This document shows, piece by piece, positions 1-8,745 of a stretch of DNA of 64,000 nucleotides. The translations under genes and the position numbers were made by a program. The notes under the pieces are model-generated. The model was not told the origin of the DNA. It did no database searches and saw only the letters and a list, made by a program, of their open reading frames with translations. This DNA is from JAXLYE01 sp046351595 (GTDB taxonomy: Bacteria; Myxococcota_A; Polyangia; Palsa-1104; JAEUJZ01): assembly GCA_046351595.1 (NCBI GenBank), contig JAXLYE010000002.1, positions 248,001 through 312,000 of the forward strand, given 5' to 3'. Each line of letters begins with the position of its first letter. The first letter of the stretch is position 1.

Positions 1-752
1 CCGAAGAAGTTCTTCCACTCCAGCGGCTCGCGCGTCCAGACGCCGCTGAAGTAGTAGTCCCACGTTCCCTTGTACGTCCAGTACGCCCAGTAGAAGGCGA
101 ACACGAGGCCCGGCCAGCCGTACTGCGCCAGGCGCTTCGACATGAAGCCGTGCTCCTTCCAGTAGTTCACCTCGATGTCGATGTCCGGGCAGTGCTTCTT
201 GCACGCGGTGCAGCGCTTGCACTGCGAGTTCGAGCTGTCGGCCTTGCCGTTGCCCATGCCCGTCGGCTCAAGGTACGTCTTCTCGATGATCGCGACCGGG
301 CAGAAGAAGTTGCACCAGGTCTTGCCGGTGAACAGCACGCCGACCGCAAACGCCGAGCCGCCGATGAGGAGCAGGAAGATTCCCAGGAAGATGCCGGAGC
401 CGTTTATGAAAAGGAGCCGCAGCCCCAGGCTCAGGAACATCGTCCCGAAGATGATCATGTAGCCCCACTTCTCGATCCACGCCGGGACGCGGCGCTGCTT
501 CTTCTTGGGAACGAGCGCGCCCAGCTTCGCGAACATGCTCAGCGGGCACAGTCGTCGCCAGGCGTAGTAGCCGAAGACGACCATGAAGAAGGGGGCCAGC
601 GGCAGGCCCATCGTCCAGAAGATGCGCGGGGAGCGGAAGTAGATGTTGTCGGTGAAGTCGGTGAAAAAGCCGATGAGGATGACCGCGAAGTAGATCGTGA
701 CGAAGGCTATCTGGACCGCACGTTCGCGTTGATTGGAGACTCTGGTTGGCAT
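1..752 (-). CDS. Polyferredoxin-type membrane protein (NapH/NosR/YccM-like), C-terminus beyond window
   Basis: Partial gene: it starts at the ATG at 752, just after an in-frame TGA, and is still open at base 1, giving about 250 residues. The translation begins MPTRVSNQRERAVQIAF and shows at least four hydrophobic segments. A cytoplasmic CxxC-like element (RRLCPLSMF) follows the second segment, and WCNFFCPVA follows the fourth. A typical [4Fe-4S] ligand run, CKRCTACKKHCP, lies near residue 190. This layout is that of Fer4_5/polyferredoxin membrane proteins that pass electrons from the quinone pool to periplasmic oxidoreductases. The specific partner is not visible. No strong ribosome-binding site is seen. 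Confidence 0.75.
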   Translation of the reverse strand, partial: MPTRVSNQRERAVQIAFVTIYFAVILIGFFTDFTDNIYFRSPRIFWTMGLPLAPFFMVVFGYYAWRRLCPLSMFAKLGALVPKKKQRRVPAWIEKWGYMIIFGTMFLSLGLRLLFINGSGIFLGIFLLLIGGSAFAVGVLFTGKTWCNFFCPVAIIEKTYLEPTGMGNGKADSSNSQCKRCTACKKHCPDIDIEVNYWKEHGFMSKRLAQYGWPGLVFAFYWAYWTYKGTWDYYFSGVWTREPLEWKNFF

Positions 753-989
753 TCGTCAGCCTGGTCGCTTCCCTGGTTGGGCTCCGCACGGGCTGCGGTC
801 GCTCCGTCGGGGCTCGGCAGGTTGGTGCCTGCGCAGGCGGTGTACGGAGCGCCCGGTCCCCCCGGGAGCGGCGTAAGCGGTGCTGTGGTGGTGCGTGGTG
901 CTCGGGTAAGGCGCGCGTGTCCCTCCCAGGACCCCCGTGCAGCGTCGTGTACCTTCCCCTGAGCATCGCCATGGTACCATGCCGCCTCC

Positions 990-1715
990 ATGCGGCGGCG
1001 GCGGTTTTTCCAGGTCTCGACGCTCGGTGCGCTGGTCCTTGCCTGCGCGCTGTGGGGCGGCGAGCGGCTGGGCGGTCGCCGCGGCGGGCGACGGCTCCGA
1101 CCCTTCCCGGCGCTGCCGGCGCTGCCGGGGCCCGACGGTGCAGGTGCTGCGACGTGGACGCCGCGCTGCCTGTCGCACAAGCAGCTCTTCGTCCTGCACA
1201 CCGCGGCGCTGCGCATCGTCGACGGCGCGACGGACGGTTTTCCGGAGGGTGCGGAACGTTCCGCGGCCGCGGTCGCGGAACGATCGGGTGCGCTCGAGCA
1301 GGCCCGCCGCGAGGACGCGCTGGCGGCGACAGCGACGGCCGGGCGGCGGCTGGTGTTCATCGACCGCTACCTCATGGGTCTTGAGGTCGGGCTGCGCGCG
1401 GACGTGCGCGCCCTGCTCGAGCTGCTGGAGCACTACCCGCTCGTCACCGGCCGCTTCGCTCGCTTCTCGCGGCTGCGCGCCGACGAGCAGGACGCCGTCC
1501 TGCGCAGCTGGGAGGCGAGCCGCTTCACGCTCCTGCGCCAGGGCCTGCAGGCGCTGAAGTCGATGGTGCTGCTGGCCCATTACCAAGACCCGAGCAGCTT
1601 CCGCGCCATCGGCTACAGCGGGCCGCTCGTCGGGGCCGTGCCCGCCCTGCCGGCGACGGCGCCCGCCCTGCCGGCGACGGCGCCCGCCCTGCCGGCGACG
1701 GCGCCCGTCCGTTAG
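990..1715 (+). CDS. Gluconate 2-dehydrogenase subunit 3-like protein with PALPATA tail
   Basis: A 241-residue protein beginning MRRRRFFQVSTLGALVLACALW, a twin-arginine-like or ordinary export signal. The body (about residues 70-215) carries the features I associate with the gluconate_2-dh3 family. These are a short helical region around LLELLEHYPLVTGRFARFSRL and a terminal stretch ending DPSSFRAIGYSGPL. Family members are small subunits of FAD-dependent GMC dehydrogenases or oxidases, but no GMC gene is adjacent, so the partner is unknown. The last 25 residues are a threefold PALPATA repeat. The family call is from memory and moderately confident. Confidence 0.55.
   Translation: MRRRRFFQVSTLGALVLACALWGGERLGGRRGGRRLRPFPALPALPGPDGAGAATWTPRCLSHKQLFVLHTAALRIVDGATDGFPEGAERSAAAVAERSGALEQARREDALAATATAGRRLVFIDRYLMGLEVGLRADVRALLELLEHYPLVTGRFARFSRLRADEQDAVLRSWEASRFTLLRQGLQALKSMVLLAHYQDPSSFRAIGYSGPLVGAVPALPATAPALPATAPALPATAPVR
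1641..1703 (+). repeat. Three perfect 21-bp tandem repeats
   Basis: Three identical 21-bp units at 1641-1661, 1662-1682 and 1683-1703 encode PALPATA three times at the very C-terminus of the preceding gene. Perfect DNA identity suggests recent slippage expansion. Confidence 0.9.
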
Positions 1716-1954
1716 GCGCCGGCGCTCCGTCTCCCGGGCCGCTTCTCGGCCGCTTCTCGGCCACATCTCGGCCACATCTGGGGCCGCCTCTCCTGCAAAT
1801 CCGGCAGACCCTGCGGAAGCTGTGTGGAGTCAGGCACTGGCGGCCCGTGCCGGTCCGGAATTGGGGCTTGCGTGTGCCCAGATCCCTGTACAGACCGGGG
1901 TGGACCACGTGGTACGATGAGCCAGGGGTGAAGTCTCTCCCCAGGCGGCGCACG

Positions 1955-3466
1955 ATGATCGGTCAGCTTATCAACCACTACAAGGTCGTCCGCAAGATCG
2001 GCGAAGGCGGGATGGGCAGCGTCTGGGAAGGCTTGCACGAGTCGATCGGCCGTCGCGTCGCCATCAAGGTGCTGCGCCCCGGTTACTCGAAGGACCCCAA
2101 GGTCGTCGAGCGCTTCTTCAACGAGGCCAAGGCCGTCAATATCGTCGCCCACCCCGGTGTCGTCGGCAGCTTCGACTACGGTCAGCTGCCCGACGGCACC
2201 GCCTACATCATCATGGAGTTTCTGGACGGCGAGTCGCTGTCCGCCCGCATGAAGCGCCTGCGCGGACCGATGCTCGGCCCCGATGCGCTACGCGTCGGCC
2301 GCCAGATCGCCTCGGCGCTGGCCGCGGCGCACCAGAAGGGCATCATCCACCGCGATCTCAAGCCCGACAACGTCATCGTCGTCCCCGACTCCGAGGCGGC
2401 CAGCGGCGAGCGCGCCAAGGTCCTCGACTTCGGCATCGCCAAGATCACCCAGGACTCCGAGGGCAAGGCGGTCCAGGGCATGACGCAGATGGGCGAGGTC
2501 ATGGGCACGCCGCGCTACATGTCGCCCGAGCAGTGCAAGGGCAGCGCGCGCGTCGACGCCAAGACCGACGTGTACGCGCTCGGCGTCATCATCTTCCAGA
2601 TGCTCACCGGCAAGCCGCCCTTTGACGCCGAGGGGCCGGGCGCGCTGATGGCGATGCAGATCTACCAGGAGCCGCCGTCGCTGCGCTCGATCGAGCCGAT
2701 GGTCATGCCCAACGCCGAGAAGCTCGTGCTCTCGATGCTGGCCAAGGACCCGGCGCAGCGGCCGACCATGCCCGAGGTGGTGCAGCAGCTCGAGATGCTC
2801 GGCGCGCACGGCTCGGCGATGACCTCGGCGCTGCCGGCGATCCGCATCCCGCAGGGCTACCAGAGCCAGTCGGCGATGCAGGCCATCAACGCGCCGATGG
2901 CGATTGACTCCTCGGGCCCCAACGTCGCGTCGCGTCCGTCGCTGATGGGCGTCGGGCAGACGCAGGATCCGACGCGCCTGAAGTCCGCCTCGGGCATAAA
3001 GCGCCTGCTCGTGCCGGCGCTGATGGCGACCGTGCTGTCGGGCATCGGCATCGCCGTGGTCATGCGCACGACCACGACCGAGCCGCGCATCGAGAAGCGC
3101 CCGGCCCGGCCGACGGCGCCGGTCAAGAGCGTGAAGTGGGAAGTGAAGAGCGAGCCGACCGCCGAGATCGTCCGTGTCTCGGACGGCGTGGTGCTGGGCA
3201 TGACGCCCTGGACCAAGGACCAGCCGGTCGGCATCGGCAAGATGGGCGTGACCCTGCGCCGCTCCGGCTACATCGACAAGCAGGTCCTGCTCGACCTCGA
3301 GAAGGACACCGCCGAGTCGGTGGTGCTCGACAAGGTCCCGGGCGCCGCCGAGCCAACCGGCAATGAACCCACGGGCGTAAAGCCCGCGAAGAAGTCGAAG
3401 AAACCGAAGACCGCCAAAGAGGCTCGCAAGGATGACGACTCCGACCTGCTCACGCCCGTCCACTGA
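1955..3466 (+). CDS. Ser/Thr protein kinase with C-terminal PEGA-like domain
   Basis: Hanks-type kinase of 503 residues if started at the ATG at 1955 (MIGQLINHYKVVRKIGEGGMG). The frame stays open to an ATG at 1847, but the extension is unlike kinase sequence. The glycine loop GEGGMGSVWEG (16-26), VAIK lysine K38, HRDLKPDN with D134 and LDFGIAK with D158 are all present, so it should be active. A Pro/Ser-rich linker leads to one membrane helix (about 349-370) and a roughly 65-residue outer domain. That domain resembles PEGA (VKWEVKSEPTAEIVRV, then GMTPW and LRRSGYIDK). The protein would phosphorylate cytoplasmic targets in response to an envelope signal. The last 35 bp overlap the next gene. 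Confidence 0.93.
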   Translation: MIGQLINHYKVVRKIGEGGMGSVWEGLHESIGRRVAIKVLRPGYSKDPKVVERFFNEAKAVNIVAHPGVVGSFDYGQLPDGTAYIIMEFLDGESLSARMKRLRGPMLGPDALRVGRQIASALAAAHQKGIIHRDLKPDNVIVVPDSEAASGERAKVLDFGIAKITQDSEGKAVQGMTQMGEVMGTPRYMSPEQCKGSARVDAKTDVYALGVIIFQMLTGKPPFDAEGPGALMAMQIYQEPPSLRSIEPMVMPNAEKLVLSMLAKDPAQRPTMPEVVQQLEMLGAHGSAMTSALPAIRIPQGYQSQSAMQAINAPMAIDSSGPNVASRPSLMGVGQTQDPTRLKSASGIKRLLVPALMATVLSGIGIAVVMRTTTTEPRIEKRPARPTAPVKSVKWEVKSEPTAEIVRVSDGVVLGMTPWTKDQPVGIGKMGVTLRRSGYIDKQVLLDLEKDTAESVVLDKVPGAAEPTGNEPTGVKPAKKSKKPKTAKEARKDDDSDLLTPVH

Positions 3467-4328
3467 CTCCCGCTCCCGCCGCGGGAGCCTTTGGGCTCGC
3501 GGCGCCCTCGCGGCAACGGCGCTGCTCCTCCTGACTCCTCCTTCCATCGCTCCCACCCTCGGGGAGGGCACCGCAAGGGCCCAGGACGCCGAGGGCTTCC
3601 GCGCCCGCTACGACCGCGGCGTCGCGCTGTACAACACCGGCCAGTACGACCGCGCCATCGAGGAGTTCCGCGGCGCCTACGAGCTGAAGCAGGTGCCGAT
3701 CATCCTGTTCAGCCTCGCGCAGGCGCACCGCAAGGCCGGCCACCACAAAGAGGCCATCGAGCTGTACGACCGCTTCCTCGCGACCGATCCGAAGGAGCCG
3801 ATCAAGACCGAGGCGCAGAAGTTCCTCGACGAGAGCAAGGCGGCGCTGCAGGCGCAGGACGAGGAGAAGCGCAAGGCCGAGGAGAAGCTCGCCGCCGACA
3901 AGGCCGCCGCCGACAAGGCCGCCGCCGACAAGGCCGCCGCCGAGCTCGCGGTGCAGCAGGCCGCGTTCCGCAAGAAGTACGGACCCGGGCGCCCGCTCAA
4001 CATCGCCAAGTGGGCGCTCGGCGGCGCCGGGCTGGCCGCGGTCGTCGCCGGCGCCGTGCTCATGGCCTTCGACGGCCGGCCGACCTGCGCGCTCGCGCCC
4101 GGGCAGAAGCTCTGCCCCGAGCAGCTCGACACGCTGCTCACCGGCGGCGTGGTGCTGGGCGGCGGCGTGCTGCTGCTCGGCGGCTCGGCGGCGCTGTTCG
4201 TCCTCGACGCCAAGCAGATGCGCGACCACGCGCCGCGTCCGACGCTGACGCCGGCGGAAACCCCGGCGGCGACGCCGACCGCGACCCCGGCCGCGACCCC
4301 GGCCGCGCTCTTCACGGTGAGGTACTGA
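3432..4328 (+). CDS. Exported TPR protein with two C-terminal membrane segments
   Basis: A 298-residue protein with an N-terminal export signal (hydrophobic stretch about residues 24-40, then ARAQ/DAEG). Two tetratricopeptide-like units follow (RYDRGVALYNTGQYDRAIEEF and IILFSLAQAHRKAGHHKEAIELY). Next is a charged coiled-coil with AADKA repeats (about 140-175), then two hydrophobic segments separated by a loop with two cysteines. The tail is Thr/Pro-rich (TPAATPTA). The gene overlaps the kinase by 35 bp and the next gene by 1 bp (TGATG), so the three are probably one transcription unit. In myxobacteria such TPR proteins commonly neighbour PEGA kinases. A direct link to kinase signalling is inference. 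Confidence 0.8.
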   Translation: MTTPTCSRPSTDSRSRRGSLWARGALAATALLLLTPPSIAPTLGEGTARAQDAEGFRARYDRGVALYNTGQYDRAIEEFRGAYELKQVPIILFSLAQAHRKAGHHKEAIELYDRFLATDPKEPIKTEAQKFLDESKAALQAQDEEKRKAEEKLAADKAAADKAAADKAAAELAVQQAAFRKKYGPGRPLNIAKWALGGAGLAAVVAGAVLMAFDGRPTCALAPGQKLCPEQLDTLLTGGVVLGGGVLLLGGSAALFVLDAKQMRDHAPRPTLTPAETPAATPTATPAATPAALFTVRY

Positions 4329-5638
4329 TGCGCTCGCACCTGTCCCGCAATCGCACGCACGGTGGGGGGCTGCTCGGGCTCGCCGCACTCGCGCTGTCCG
4401 GGCTCGGCGGCGCCGGCTGCACCCGCGCCACGCCCGGCTTCTGCCAGACCGACCCCGACTGCGCGCTCGGCAGCTACTGCGCGCTGCCGGCGCAGGAGTG
4501 CTTAAAGGCCACCATCGTCCGCGCCGAGCTGTCCGGCGGCCAGCAGGTCCCGCCCACGGCCAGCAACGCCACCGGCTCGCTCAAGATCATCGTCAGCCCC
4601 GACGGCACCTCGGGCGCCTGGACGCTCAGCCACACGGTGAAGAACCCGACGCTGGCCGAGCTGCGCTTCGGCAAGGTCGGCCAGGGCAACATGGGCGGCC
4701 TGCCGCTGGCGGCGCTGCCGCTCAACCAGGCAGAAGGCACGATCCCGCTCGACCCGGACAAGATCCGCTCGCTCACCGCGGGCGAGGTCTACCTGGTCCT
4801 GGGCAGCAGCGCGTTTGCGACCGGCGAGGTGCGCGGCCAGCTCTACTCAATCGATCCGCAGCACCAGAGCGGCACGTTCAAGCTCTCCGGCATCCTGAGC
4901 GGCCTGCAGAGCAGCCCGGCCAACGGCTCCAAGGGCCGCGGCACCATCGACCTCACCTACGACGACGTCGCCGGCACCCTGGCCTACAATTATGCGATCA
5001 GCGGCATCACCGGCAGCATCACCGGCCTGCACCTGCACCGCGGCGCCTTCAACGTCAACGGCCCCCACGTCGTCGACATGCCCAGCACCGCGGCGATGTC
5101 CAGCGGCACCCTGACCCGCGACGACATCTGCACCCAGTACAAGGATCAGTGCCAGCTCGCCCCGGTGCTGCTCAAGAGCGGCCTGATCTACTTCAACGTC
5201 CACACCTCCGAGGTCGCCGGCGGCGAGCTGCGCGCCCAGCTGCAGGTCAACGGCTCGATCCCGTTCAACACGCCGATCTCGAGCCAGGGCTTCACCCCGC
5301 CGGTGTCCAGCCCGGCGCTCGGCGAGGTCCACTTCTACCTCAGCGAGGACAAGCTGCGCCTGGCGTTCCGCATCGAGCACAACGCCGCCAACCCGACCGC
5401 CATCGAGCTGTCCAAGCCCGGCACCATGGGCGCGCCGGTCAAGGTGCCGTGCCTGAGCCTCGATGCCAGCAAGGGCCTGAGCGGCGCCCAGGGCTACTGC
5501 GACGTCACCAACACCGACCCGGCCAGCACCACCGCCATCCAGCAGAGCGACCTGCTCAACGGCGCCCTCTCGGTCGTGCTCAAGACCACGACCAACCCGA
5601 ACGGCGAGCTGCGCGGCGACGTCCGCGTGCCGAAGTAG
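4328..5638 (+). CDS. Lipoprotein with repeated CHRD domains
   Basis: A 436-residue protein starting at the ATG that overlaps the previous stop. The signal peptide ends in a lipobox (LSGLGGAGC), and a Cys-rich segment follows (CQTDPDCALGSYC). Two clear CHRD-type units follow, at about 55-175 (RAELSGGQQVPPTASNATG to GEVRGQLYS) and 178-310 (FKLSGILSGLQSSPANGSKG to GGELRAQLQVNG). A divergent third unit ends in NGELRGDVRVPK. CHRD domains were named from chordin, and their bacterial role is unknown. A surface lipoprotein is likely. It is translationally coupled to the kinase and TPR genes. Confidence 0.85.
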   Translation: MRSHLSRNRTHGGGLLGLAALALSGLGGAGCTRATPGFCQTDPDCALGSYCALPAQECLKATIVRAELSGGQQVPPTASNATGSLKIIVSPDGTSGAWTLSHTVKNPTLAELRFGKVGQGNMGGLPLAALPLNQAEGTIPLDPDKIRSLTAGEVYLVLGSSAFATGEVRGQLYSIDPQHQSGTFKLSGILSGLQSSPANGSKGRGTIDLTYDDVAGTLAYNYAISGITGSITGLHLHRGAFNVNGPHVVDMPSTAAMSSGTLTRDDICTQYKDQCQLAPVLLKSGLIYFNVHTSEVAGGELRAQLQVNGSIPFNTPISSQGFTPPVSSPALGEVHFYLSEDKLRLAFRIEHNAANPTAIELSKPGTMGAPVKVPCLSLDASKGLSGAQGYCDVTNTDPASTTAIQQSDLLNGALSVVLKTTTNPNGELRGDVRVPK

Positions 5639-5687
5639 TCCCGGCGCCCCCATTGCCGAGCCGGCCCGCGCGGCGGTAAAGTGGGGC

Positions 5688-6227
5688 ATGCCGATCCGAA
5701 CCAAGCTCCCGTCGCTGCTGCTCGCCCTGGCGCTGCCGCTCTCGCTCGCCGCGGCGGCCGCTTCTGCCAAGCCCGCCAAGCCCGCGGCAAAAGAGGAAAA
5801 GGCCGCCAAGGACGCCAAGCCGCCGCTGCCGAACCTGCCGGCGCCGCCCGACGTCGCCGCCGCGCCCGCCGACGCCGAGAAGACGCCGTCGGGGCTGGCG
5901 AGCAAGGTGCTGCAGAAGGGCACCGGTACCGCCCACCCCAAGGCCGGCGACACCGTCGAGGTGAACTACGCGGGCTGGATGACCGACGGCAAGCTCTTCG
6001 ACACCTCGCAGAAGCGCGGCACCACGTCGAAGTTCCCGATCGACCTGCTCATCAAGGGCTGGCAGGAGGGCCTCAAGCTCATGGTGCCCGGCGAGAAGCG
6101 GCGCATGTGGATCCCGGCCAACCTCGCCTACGGTGACACGCCGCGGCGGCCGGGCGGCCCGTTCGGCACGCTGGTCTTCGACGTCGAGCTGGTCAGCATC
6201 CTGCCGCCCGAGGCGGCCAAGCCCTGA
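5688..6227 (+). CDS. Exported FKBP-type peptidyl-prolyl isomerase
   Basis: A 179-residue protein: signal peptide (MPIRTKLPSLLLALALPLSLAAAAASA), an Ala/Lys/Pro spacer to about residue 68, then one FKBP domain. Family landmarks visible are GDTVEVNYAGWMTDGKLFDTS, the IKGWQEGLKLMVPGEKRRMWIP core, and the LAYGD and VFDVELVSI ends. It should catalyse cis-trans isomerisation of prolyl bonds in periplasmic proteins. It lies 49 bp after the CHRD lipoprotein and 158 bp before the redox operon; I cannot tell which unit it belongs to. Confidence 0.92.
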   Translation: MPIRTKLPSLLLALALPLSLAAAAASAKPAKPAAKEEKAAKDAKPPLPNLPAPPDVAAAPADAEKTPSGLASKVLQKGTGTAHPKAGDTVEVNYAGWMTDGKLFDTSQKRGTTSKFPIDLLIKGWQEGLKLMVPGEKRRMWIPANLAYGDTPRRPGGPFGTLVFDVELVSILPPEAAKP

Positions 6228-6385
6228 GCGGCCGCCGACCCGCGACGATACGCGGCCCGCGCCCGCGCCAAGCGCATGCAGACTGCGCTGGAGCGAGGGC
6301 CGGTGCAGCCCTCACGCCGGCATCGCCGTTGCTGTCTGGCCGGTGTAACCTCACGGGCCTTTCGCACTTCTTACGGAAAAGCCCG

Positions 6386-7117
6386 ATGATGGACTCGATG
6401 ATCTGCTCGTCGCTTCGCCCCCTGCCGCTCCGAATACGCCGCGCCCGGCTCGTGGCCCTTCTCGCGCTGTGCGCGGTCGCGCTCACGGCCCCGACCGCCC
6501 GCGCCGATACCCCCGCCGCGCCGCCCGCGCCGACCCCGTCCGCGGCGGCTCCGTCCGCGGCCGCGCCCGCCGCCAACCCCGACGCCTTCGACTTCGACCT
6601 GGGCGACCAGCCCAAGCAGTCCCCGGCCGAGACCGCGGCCGAGAAGAAGCGCGTCGACGAGCTCGAGCGCAAGGTCAAGACGCGCCGCGGCATGCTCGTC
6701 GCGCACCAGGCCATCGGCTTCACCACGCTCGGCGTCATGGCGGCGACGCTGGTCATCGGCCAGCTCAACTACGTCGCCCGCTACGGCGGCTTCAACAACG
6801 GCAACGACTACGATCGCTTCCAGGTCCCGCACTGGGGCCTGGCCACGGCCAGCTCGGTGCTGTTCACCAGCCTCGGCATCCTCGGCGTCGCCGCGCCCAA
6901 CCCGTACCCCAAGGCGATTAAGCTCGACTCGGCGCTCGTCCACAAGGTGACGATGGCGCTGGCGACCGCCGGCATGGTGACGCAGCTCATCCTGGGCCCG
7001 ATCACCACCGCGTACGAGGGCAAGCTGAGCCAGCGCGACCTGGCGCTCGGCCACCTCGTCGTCGGGTATGCGACCTGGGGATTCATGGCGGCCGGCGTCC
7101 TGGCCTACACGTTTTGA
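6386..7117 (+). CDS. Four-helix membrane protein resembling cytochrome b561
   Basis: About 243 residues if started at the ATG at 6386 (MMDSMICSSL); an ATG at 6329 is also open but gives an unlikely extension. There is an export-like hydrophobic N-terminus and an Ala/Pro-rich linker, then four membrane helices. Each helix carries a histidine: AHQAIGFTTL, PHWGLATA, VHKVTMALA and GHLVVGYATWG. One His per helix in a four-helix bundle is the arrangement of b561-type di-haem quinol oxidoreductases. That is a structural inference, not a family match I can name with certainty. It precedes a YceI gene and a double-Rieske gene, which supports a redox role. Confidence 0.65.
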   Translation: MMDSMICSSLRPLPLRIRRARLVALLALCAVALTAPTARADTPAAPPAPTPSAAAPSAAAPAANPDAFDFDLGDQPKQSPAETAAEKKRVDELERKVKTRRGMLVAHQAIGFTTLGVMAATLVIGQLNYVARYGGFNNGNDYDRFQVPHWGLATASSVLFTSLGILGVAAPNPYPKAIKLDSALVHKVTMALATAGMVTQLILGPITTAYEGKLSQRDLALGHLVVGYATWGFMAAGVLAYTF

Positions 7118-7176
7118 GCCCGGCGCCCAGCCCCCGACTGGACCCGGCTCTGGTTTCACCAAGAGGAGCTGTACAT

Positions 7177-7779
7177 ATGCGTGCTTTCTTCCTGGCCTTG
7201 CCGCTCTCTCTCGGCCTGCTCGCGGCGGCCGTTGCCCCGGTCTCGGCCCAGGCGCCCGCGCCCGCGGCCCCGGCCGCTTTCGACACCTACAACGTCGTCG
7301 CCAGCGACAGCAAGATCGGCTACTTCGTCGTGCACCCGCTGCACAAGGTCAACGGCCAGTCCAAGGCGGTGAGCGGCCGCGCCCGCATCACCAGCGCCGG
7401 CCAGGCCCAGGTCATGCTCGCCGCCGGCATCGACTCGTTCGACTCGGGCAACGCCAACCGCGACGCCCACGTCAAGGAGGTCCTGGAGGCCGCGCGCTAC
7501 CCCAAGGTCGAGATCAAGGCCCTCGCCGACGGCCTGACCCCGCCCGCGAGCTTCCCCGCGACCGTCGACAAGACCTTCAAGGTCCAGGTCAGCTTCCACG
7601 GCGTGAACCAGACGCTCGACGTGCCGGTCAAGGTCACCTTCGAGTCGGCCGCGCGCATCCGGGCGGTGTGCTCGTTCCAGCTCAGCCTCGAGGCCTTCAA
7701 GGTCGAGCGCCCGAGCCTGATGTTCAAGAAGGTCGACGACGCGCTCAAGATCGACGCCGACGTGGTCTTCGGGAAGTGA
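7177..7779 (+). CDS. YceI-family periplasmic protein
   Basis: A 200-residue protein starting at the ATG at 7177, preceded by a good Shine-Dalgarno (AAGAGGAG). A signal peptide ends near VSAQA. The YceI lipocalin-like fold is indicated by the SKIGYFVVHPLHKVNGQSKAVS opening, ASIDSFDSGNANRDAHVKE-like text (residues around 85-105) and RYPKVEIKAL. Family members bind polyisoprenoids or related lipids and often neighbour cytochrome b561 genes, as here. The stop is 5 bp before the next start. Confidence 0.9.
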   Translation: MRAFFLALPLSLGLLAAAVAPVSAQAPAPAAPAAFDTYNVVASDSKIGYFVVHPLHKVNGQSKAVSGRARITSAGQAQVMLAAGIDSFDSGNANRDAHVKEVLEAARYPKVEIKALADGLTPPASFPATVDKTFKVQVSFHGVNQTLDVPVKVTFESAARIRAVCSFQLSLEAFKVERPSLMFKKVDDALKIDADVVFGK

Positions 7780-7784
7780 GCGCC

Positions 7785-8651
7785 ATGGCTCTGTCGCGCC
7801 GCTCGCTGCTCAAGACCTCCGCCACCTGCACCGCCGCGGCCGCGCTCCTGCCCGGCTGCGGCTACGACGTCGACGCCGCGCCGACGATCTCGGCCAAGCT
7901 CGACGACACCCCGACGTCCGCAAAGTACGGCCAGATCCGTGTGCTCTTCGCCGACCACCCCGAGCTGCGTGAGCTCGGCGCCGCCGCCATCCTCGACGTC
8001 GGCACGCTGCCCACGCGCGAGCGCCCCTTCAGCGTGCCCGAGGGCGGCGTGCTGCTGGTGCACCACGCGACGACCGATGCGCAGTTCGTCGCGGTTTCGG
8101 CGCTGTGCCCGCACGCCAGCTGCCCGCTCGGCTACACCAAGCAGGAGAAGCTCATCGGCTGCCCCTGCCACGGCTCGCGCTTCGAGGCTGCCTTCGACTG
8201 CAGCGGCACCGTGCTGCGCGGCCCGGCGCGCGGCAGCCTGCGCTCGTTCGCCGTGTCGCTCGATGCACAGGGCGTGACCGTCGACCTCAACCAGCGCGGC
8301 GCCTGCTCGATGGGCTTCACCCCGACGATCACGAACGGCCAGGTGGTGCTGCCGTTCGCGCAGGTGCCCGAGCTCGCGACCGCCGGCGGCTCGTACGTCA
8401 CGCTCGCGATCACCGGCCTGCCCGGCGGCCTGGCGGTGGCGCGCATCGATGCCAGCACTGCCAAGGCGACCAGCGCCGCCTGCACGCACCTGCAGTGCCC
8501 GGTGCAGCTACAGAACCAGGAGTGGTTCTGCAACTGCCACTTCTCGCGCTTCGACCTGTCGGGCGCGGTCAAGGCCGGGCCCGCGACCATGCCGCTGACG
8601 CCGTACACGGCGACCGTCGGCAAGGACGCGATTACCGTCAAGATCGCCTGA
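7785..8651 (+). CDS. Lipoprotein with two tandem Rieske [2Fe-2S] domains
   Basis: A 288-residue protein starting at the ATG at 7785. RRSLLKTSATCTAAAALLPGC combines a twin-arginine-like motif with a lipobox. The first Rieske domain has CPHASC and CPCHGSRF. The second has CTHLQC and CNCHFSRF. Each pair supplies the two Cys and two His needed for a cluster, so both could be functional. The domains are separated by about 125 residues. The gene is 5 bp downstream of yceI and closes the apparent b561-YceI-Rieske operon. A role in envelope electron transfer is inferred. Confidence 0.88.
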   Translation: MALSRRSLLKTSATCTAAAALLPGCGYDVDAAPTISAKLDDTPTSAKYGQIRVLFADHPELRELGAAAILDVGTLPTRERPFSVPEGGVLLVHHATTDAQFVAVSALCPHASCPLGYTKQEKLIGCPCHGSRFEAAFDCSGTVLRGPARGSLRSFAVSLDAQGVTVDLNQRGACSMGFTPTITNGQVVLPFAQVPELATAGGSYVTLAITGLPGGLAVARIDASTAKATSAACTHLQCPVQLQNQEWFCNCHFSRFDLSGAVKAGPATMPLTPYTATVGKDAITVKIA

Positions 8652-8660
8652 GCCGGCCGG

Positions 8661-8713
8661 CGGCCGCATCGTCGCTGGCACCGTCGCATCGGGCGGTGCG
8701 GCCGTTCCTTTTT
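8661..8713 (+). terminator. Candidate terminator after the Rieske gene
   Basis: CGGCCGCA (8661-8668) pairs with TGCGGCCG (8697-8704) across a 28-nt loop, followed by TTCCTTTTT (8705-8713). It lies between the redox operon and the next start at 8746. Confidence 0.5.
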
Positions 8714-8745
8714 GCCCCCCGCGTGGCTACACTGCCGTCGCTCCT

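Noticed and set aside
1847..1954. N-terminal extension of the kinase from the ATG at 1847
   Set aside because: The extension is unlike any kinase N-terminus; the start at 1955 begins four residues before the usual HYKVVRKIGEGG.
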